8,365 nt of DNA. Source: DAOUFU01 sp034429275 (GTDB lineage Bacteria > Chloroflexota > Anaerolineae > Aggregatilineales > Aggregatilineaceae). The first letter of the stretch is position 1, and each line of letters begins with the position of its first letter. Made by a program: the position numbers and the translations under genes. Shown here in pieces: positions 6,051 through 8,365 of the stretch. The notes beneath the pieces were generated by a model. The model ran no database searches. It saw only the letters and a program-made list of their open reading frames with translations, and was not told where the DNA came from. The stretch is from NCBI GenBank assembly GCA_034429275.1, contig DAOUFU010000304.1, positions 1 to 8,365 of the forward strand, written 5' to 3'.

Positions 6051-6514
6051 GGGTTTCCCTCTCCGTCGCCCGCTACAGTCTTGCGTCCTAGCTTAACATC
6101 ACGTCCCCCACGCGGCAAGGGAATCCCACGGTAGCTGCCGGGCACACGCATCAAAAGGACTGTTTCAGTTGACGCGCATCGCCTGCCCCTGAGAGACCGT
6201 TTGCAAAGGCTTTTTTGGCCCTCATCCCGCGAACTCTTCGAGTTCGCTGAACCCGAACGGGTTCGTTCCTCTTCTCCCTCAGGGAGACGGGGTAATGGAC
6301 TGGTTTTCCCTCGCCTGAGGGAGAGGGAACCGGCGTAAGCCGGAAGGGTGAGGGCTTTTTGAATGGTCTCTGATGCCCATTGTCCAGGTGAGCGGATATG
6401 AGGCCGGCAAAGGCGGGGGCGAGGCCAGATCATCAGCGATCCGTATTGGTCACTCTGTCTGTGTCGGCCCCCTGCCCGCCAACCTTTCCGCGCCCGGCCA
6501 GGGAAAGACCGCGA
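6051..6514. other. 464-base non-coding interval
   Basis: I see no gene here. It holds the ribosome site and leader of the zinc-ribbon gene (6051-6120), then a nondescript stretch, the hairpin-cluster repeat (6218-6360), and a GC-rich tail (6361-6514) behind the stop codon of the next minus-strand gene. In that tail CTTTCC (6484-6489) and GGAAAG (6502-6507) could form a weak 6-bp hairpin 8 bases beyond the stop at 6515, without a T-run. Short frames reaching into this interval lack ribosome sites and are not believed. Confidence 0.7.
6218..6360. repeat. multi-hairpin intergenic repeat, copy 1
   Basis: The outer arms GCCCTCATCC (6218-6227) and GGGTGAGGGC (6346-6355) pair over 10 bp with one G-U. 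Between them lie consecutive hairpins: 6229-6236 with 6240-6247 (8 bp perfect), 6249-6254 with 6259-6264, 6273-6277 with 6283-6287, 6308-6312 with 6317-6321, and 6330-6334 with 6339-6343 (loop GTAA). TTTTT follows at 6356-6360, so on the plus strand it could also stop transcription. The design matches the element at 8260-8365, suggesting a dispersed family. Confidence 0.65.
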
Positions 6515-6916
6515 TCACGAGTGTACGCGCGCCCGCTCGATCGCTTCTTCCAGGGTGGGGCACACTTCCCCCTTGACGCCGCCGTACTGCTCCTGGGCCA
6601 TCCCTTCGGCGGCAATCCCTGCCATCGGTCCCTCTCCCACCATGATGAGCCGGGGCGGGCCGCTGAGTCCTGCCGCCTGCCCGGCTTTGATGCCCCGCGA
6701 TGCTTCCGCCATCGCCAGCATCATCTGGCTGAACCCCGCCGGATCGTTCATCGTCTCGCGCACATCAATGATCAGCGCGGCATAACCGGGAATGTTCCGG
6801 CGCAGCGAGATGAACTGGGAATACATGGCGGGCATATCTTCTTCTGGAACAAATGGATTCATGATGGTCGCGACGATGATAGGTTCCCCCGGAAGCTGTT
6901 CAACACGGACGGGCAT
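6515..6916 (-). CDS. small alpha/beta protein of unknown function, possibly STAS/SpoIIAA-like
   Basis: A 133-aa soluble protein. The order of elements looks like strand (PIIVATIM, 12-19), helix (EEDMPAMYSQFISLRRNI), strand (YAALIIDVRE, 45-54), helix (DPAGFSQMMLAMAEASRGI), strand (PRLIMVGEG), helix (MAGIAAEGMAQEQYG) and a final helix (PTLEEAIERAR). The hydrophobic strand ending in D/E and the closing helix recall STAS or SpoIIAA-like folds, but this is judged by pattern only and I do not recognise the family. No signal peptide, membrane helix or metal motif is seen. GAGGAGG (6928-6922 on the minus strand) five bases before the ATG is a very good ribosome site and fixes the start. It is divergent from the RCK protein gene and shares its intergenic region. 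Confidence 0.85.
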   Translation of the reverse strand: MPVRVEQLPGEPIIVATIMNPFVPEEDMPAMYSQFISLRRNIPGYAALIIDVRETMNDPAGFSQMMLAMAEASRGIKAGQAAGLSGPPRLIMVGEGPMAGIAAEGMAQEQYGGVKGEVCPTLEEAIERARVHS

Positions 6917-6963
6917 TGCGACCTCCTCGCGAATGGCTCGCGCATAAGAAAGCAGGATATACC

Positions 6964-6979
6964 TGCCAGGATGCTGGCA
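6964..6979. repeat. small palindrome in the divergent intergenic region
   Basis: TGCCAG (6964-6969) and CTGGCA (6974-6979) form a perfect 6-bp inverted repeat with loop GATG. It abuts the minus-strand -10 at 6980-6988, so it would lie at or just after that transcription start. It could be an operator or a 5' mRNA hairpin. Confidence 0.35.
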
Positions 6980-6988
6980 ATCATAGCA
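6980..6988 (-). promoter_or_regulatory. extended -10 promoter candidate for the 133-aa protein gene
   Basis: The minus strand reads TGCTATGAT (6988-6980), an extended -10 (TGn plus TATGAT). A TTGGAC lies 19 bases upstream (7010-7005), slightly too far for a good -35. The leader to the ATG at 6916 would be about 57 bases. Confidence 0.35.
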
Positions 6989-7024
6989 TCATAGGTGAAT
7001 TTGAGTCCAACCCGCTGCCACCTG

Positions 7025-7033
7025 TGCTATACT
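7025..7033 (+). promoter_or_regulatory. extended -10 promoter candidate for the RCK protein gene
   Basis: TGCTATACT is an extended -10 (TGn plus TATACT). TTGAGT at 7001-7006 is 21 bases away from the hexamer, too far to be a usual -35, so the TG extension would carry the function. The leader to the GTG at 7069 is about 30 bases. Confidence 0.45.
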
Positions 7034-7068
7034 GAAACCCGGCTCCGACCTGCCGCGAGGATCGATCC

Positions 7069-8160
7069 GTGCCCGAAACCCGCCTGCTGCTGCCGATCAC
7101 CCACCAGCGCCGCGCCGCCCAGGGATGGCGCATCCTGCGTGCGGCGGTGCGCAATGCGCGTGTGATCTGGCGCGAGTTCAAAGCGCCGATCGTTGTCCTG
7201 CTGCTGGCGATCTTCGGGGGCGGCTGGCTCTACCGCGAGCTGTGGGTGCGCGCCGGGTACCCGCCCCTGCCCTACTACGAATTCCCCTACAAGATGCTCA
7301 CCCTGATGATCTTCGCCTCGCCGGACGATCTGCCGCCCGAAGGCCAGCTCATCATCTTCTGGTATATCATGCCGGTCATCGCCGCCTATGTCGCCGGGGG
7401 GGGCGTGCTCAACTTTGTGAACCTGTTCTATGCCGGCGACGAACGGCATACCGCCTGGGAGGAAGCCGTGGCCTCTACTTACCGGGATCACATCATCGTC
7501 TTGGGCGTGGGGCACCTGGGGCTGCGCGTTGTGCGCGCCCTGCGCGCCATGGGCTTCGACGTGGTGGCCATTGACCTCAACCCCACGCCGGAAAAAACCG
7601 CCGAACTCGACGCCCTGGGCATCCCGCTTGTGCGCGGCGATGGGCGGTTGGCCCCCACGCTCGAAACCGCCGCCATCCGCCACGCCCAGGCGTTGATCGT
7701 CTGCACCTCCAACGATCACATGAATCTCGAAGTCACCATGCGCGCCCGCGATCTCAACCCAACCGTGCGGATCGTTGTGCGCGTGTGGGATGACCAGTTC
7801 GCCGGGCAGATTCGCCGCTTCATGAACGTGGAAGCCGTGCTGAGCGCTACCGGGCTGGCCGCGCCGTCGTTCGCCGCCTCCGCGCTGGATATCGAGATCA
7901 CCCAGACTCTCACCGTCAACGGGGAAGATTACAGCATGATTCGCCTCAAGGTCGCCCCCGGCAGCTTCATGGATGGGGCGACGGTGGGGACGCTGCAAGA
8001 CGAGCACGATATGGACATCGTGCTGCATGCCACCCTCACCGGTGTCGATGTTCACCCGCCAGTCGAGGCGGTCGTGCGCGCGGGCGAGACGTTGATCCTG
8101 TTCGCCCGCCACGCCAAGATCATCGACGTGGTGGCGCGCAACCGCGCCCGCCGCGCCTGA
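7069..8160 (+). CDS. two-TM membrane protein with RCK (TrkA-N/TrkA-C) domains, channel-like
   Basis: A 363-aa protein laid out like a bacterial ligand-gated ion channel. A basic N-terminus is followed by TM1 (about 39-55), a short loop with a pore-helix-like stretch (72-84) and TM2 (about 94-121). The RCK-N Rossmann domain begins at HIIVLGVGHLG, with GxGxxG at 146-151 and acidic D169 ending the second strand, the usual NAD(H)-binding arrangement; IVCTSNDHMNLEVTMRARDL (210-229) is typical of TrkA-N. RCK-C occupies about 279-350. The potassium filter TxGYGD is absent; the region reads LTLMIFASPDDLPP instead. It may therefore be a non-selective or degenerate channel, or a nucleotide sensor in the membrane. 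The start is GTG 7069, with GAGGA (7057-7061) seven bases before it. A terminator follows the stop. Confidence 0.9.
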   Translation: MPETRLLLPITHQRRAAQGWRILRAAVRNARVIWREFKAPIVVLLLAIFGGGWLYRELWVRAGYPPLPYYEFPYKMLTLMIFASPDDLPPEGQLIIFWYIMPVIAAYVAGGGVLNFVNLFYAGDERHTAWEEAVASTYRDHIIVLGVGHLGLRVVRALRAMGFDVVAIDLNPTPEKTAELDALGIPLVRGDGRLAPTLETAAIRHAQALIVCTSNDHMNLEVTMRARDLNPTVRIVVRVWDDQFAGQIRRFMNVEAVLSATGLAAPSFAASALDIEITQTLTVNGEDYSMIRLKVAPGSFMDGATVGTLQDEHDMDIVLHATLTGVDVHPPVEAVVRAGETLILFARHAKIIDVVARNRARRA

Positions 8161-8181
8161 CGGGCGGGTGTATTCCAGATT

Positions 8182-8222
8182 GGGGGCGAAATTGCGAGGA
8201 CTTCGCCCCCGTCATGCATTTT
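8182..8222 (+). terminator. intrinsic terminator of the RCK protein gene
   Basis: GGGGGCGAA (8182-8190) and TTCGCCCCC (8202-8210) form a perfect 9-bp stem with an 11-base loop, 22 bases after the stop codon. TTTT at 8219-8222 comes nine bases after the stem, later than usual, so the T-run is imperfect though the position is right. Confidence 0.65.
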
Positions 8223-8259
8223 GATAAGGTGGGCGGATAGGGGTGGGCGAACAGATGGC

Positions 8260-8365
8260 CTCACCCCCGACCTGCGCGCCTCATGGGAGGCGCTTGGTCT
8301 GCCCCCTCTCCGAAAATTTTGGGAGAGGGGGCAGAGCGGCCCGGTTTTGGCCGCGCGGGGGTGAG
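8260..8365. repeat. multi-hairpin intergenic repeat, copy 2 (reaches window end)
   Basis: The outer arms CTCACCCCCG (8260-8269) and CGGGGGTGAG (8356-8365) are perfect reverse complements. Three hairpins lie inside: 8276-8282 with 8287-8293 (7 bp), 8299-8311 with 8322-8334 (13 bp perfect, loop GAAAATTTTG), and 8336-8341 with 8349-8354 (6 bp). The outer CTCACCC arms and inner CTCTCC-type hairpin resemble the copy at 6218-6360. The element may extend beyond the window. Confidence 0.65.

Noticed and set aside
4968..6134. 388-codon plus-strand frame opposite the zinc-ribbon gene
   Set aside because: The opposite strand shows four CxxC motifs and a membrane helix; this frame has no recognisable domain and a composition typical of antisense GC-rich DNA.
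6398..6994. 198-codon plus-strand frame over the 133-aa gene
   Set aside because: No ribosome site or known motif; the minus-strand gene has a near-perfect one and a plausible fold.
7027..8112. 361-codon minus-strand frame opposite the RCK gene
   Set aside because: His/Gly/Asp-rich antisense shadow of a gene with clear Rossmann and TrkA-C motifs.

Overview
The window is a piece of a GC-rich bacterial chromosome whose first ~430 bases are clearly AT-rich. Gene content and style (a secreted LysM protein with a Cys pair flanking the LysM, a membrane protein headed by double zinc ribbons, a TrkA/RCK membrane protein, UbiE-like methyltransferase, MGT-type glycosyltransferase, and intergenic hairpin clusters bounded by CCTCACCC-type inverted repeats) suggest the Chloroflexota, perhaps Anaerolineae-like. 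This placement is inference from style; there is no rRNA or marker gene here.

Layout. 1-243 (minus): start of an AT-rich gene cut by the window edge, with its own near-consensus promoter and a winged-helix-like segment. 359-401: perfect 11-bp inverted repeat at the AT-rich/GC-rich boundary. 445-1416 (minus): aldo/keto reductase, divergent from 1520-2311 (plus), a class I methyltransferase. 2515-3111 (plus): secreted LysM protein, convergent with 3163-4410 (minus), a GT1-family glycosyltransferase. 4486-4918 (plus): promoter, ~400-nt non-coding RNA and intrinsic terminator. 4941-6050 (minus): zinc-ribbon membrane protein. 6051-6514: non-coding, with a multi-hairpin repeat. 6515-6916 (minus): small alpha/beta protein of unknown function, divergent from 7069-8160 (plus), a two-TM RCK/TrkA protein without a recognisable potassium filter. 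Its terminator (8182-8222) is followed by a second hairpin-cluster repeat that reaches the end of the window.

The genes do not form an obvious pathway. Most are single-gene units in divergent or convergent pairs with their own signals, as in an ordinary housekeeping/accessory region.

The most notable item is the interval 4521-4919. It has no credible protein-coding gene, is bracketed by a sigma70-type promoter and a 10-bp intrinsic terminator on the same strand, and its two ends pair in a 24-bp long-range helix (two single-base bulges, two G-U pairs) that encloses several hairpins. I could not match it to tmRNA, RNase P RNA, SRP RNA or 6S RNA from their conserved motifs, so it is a candidate undescribed structured RNA.
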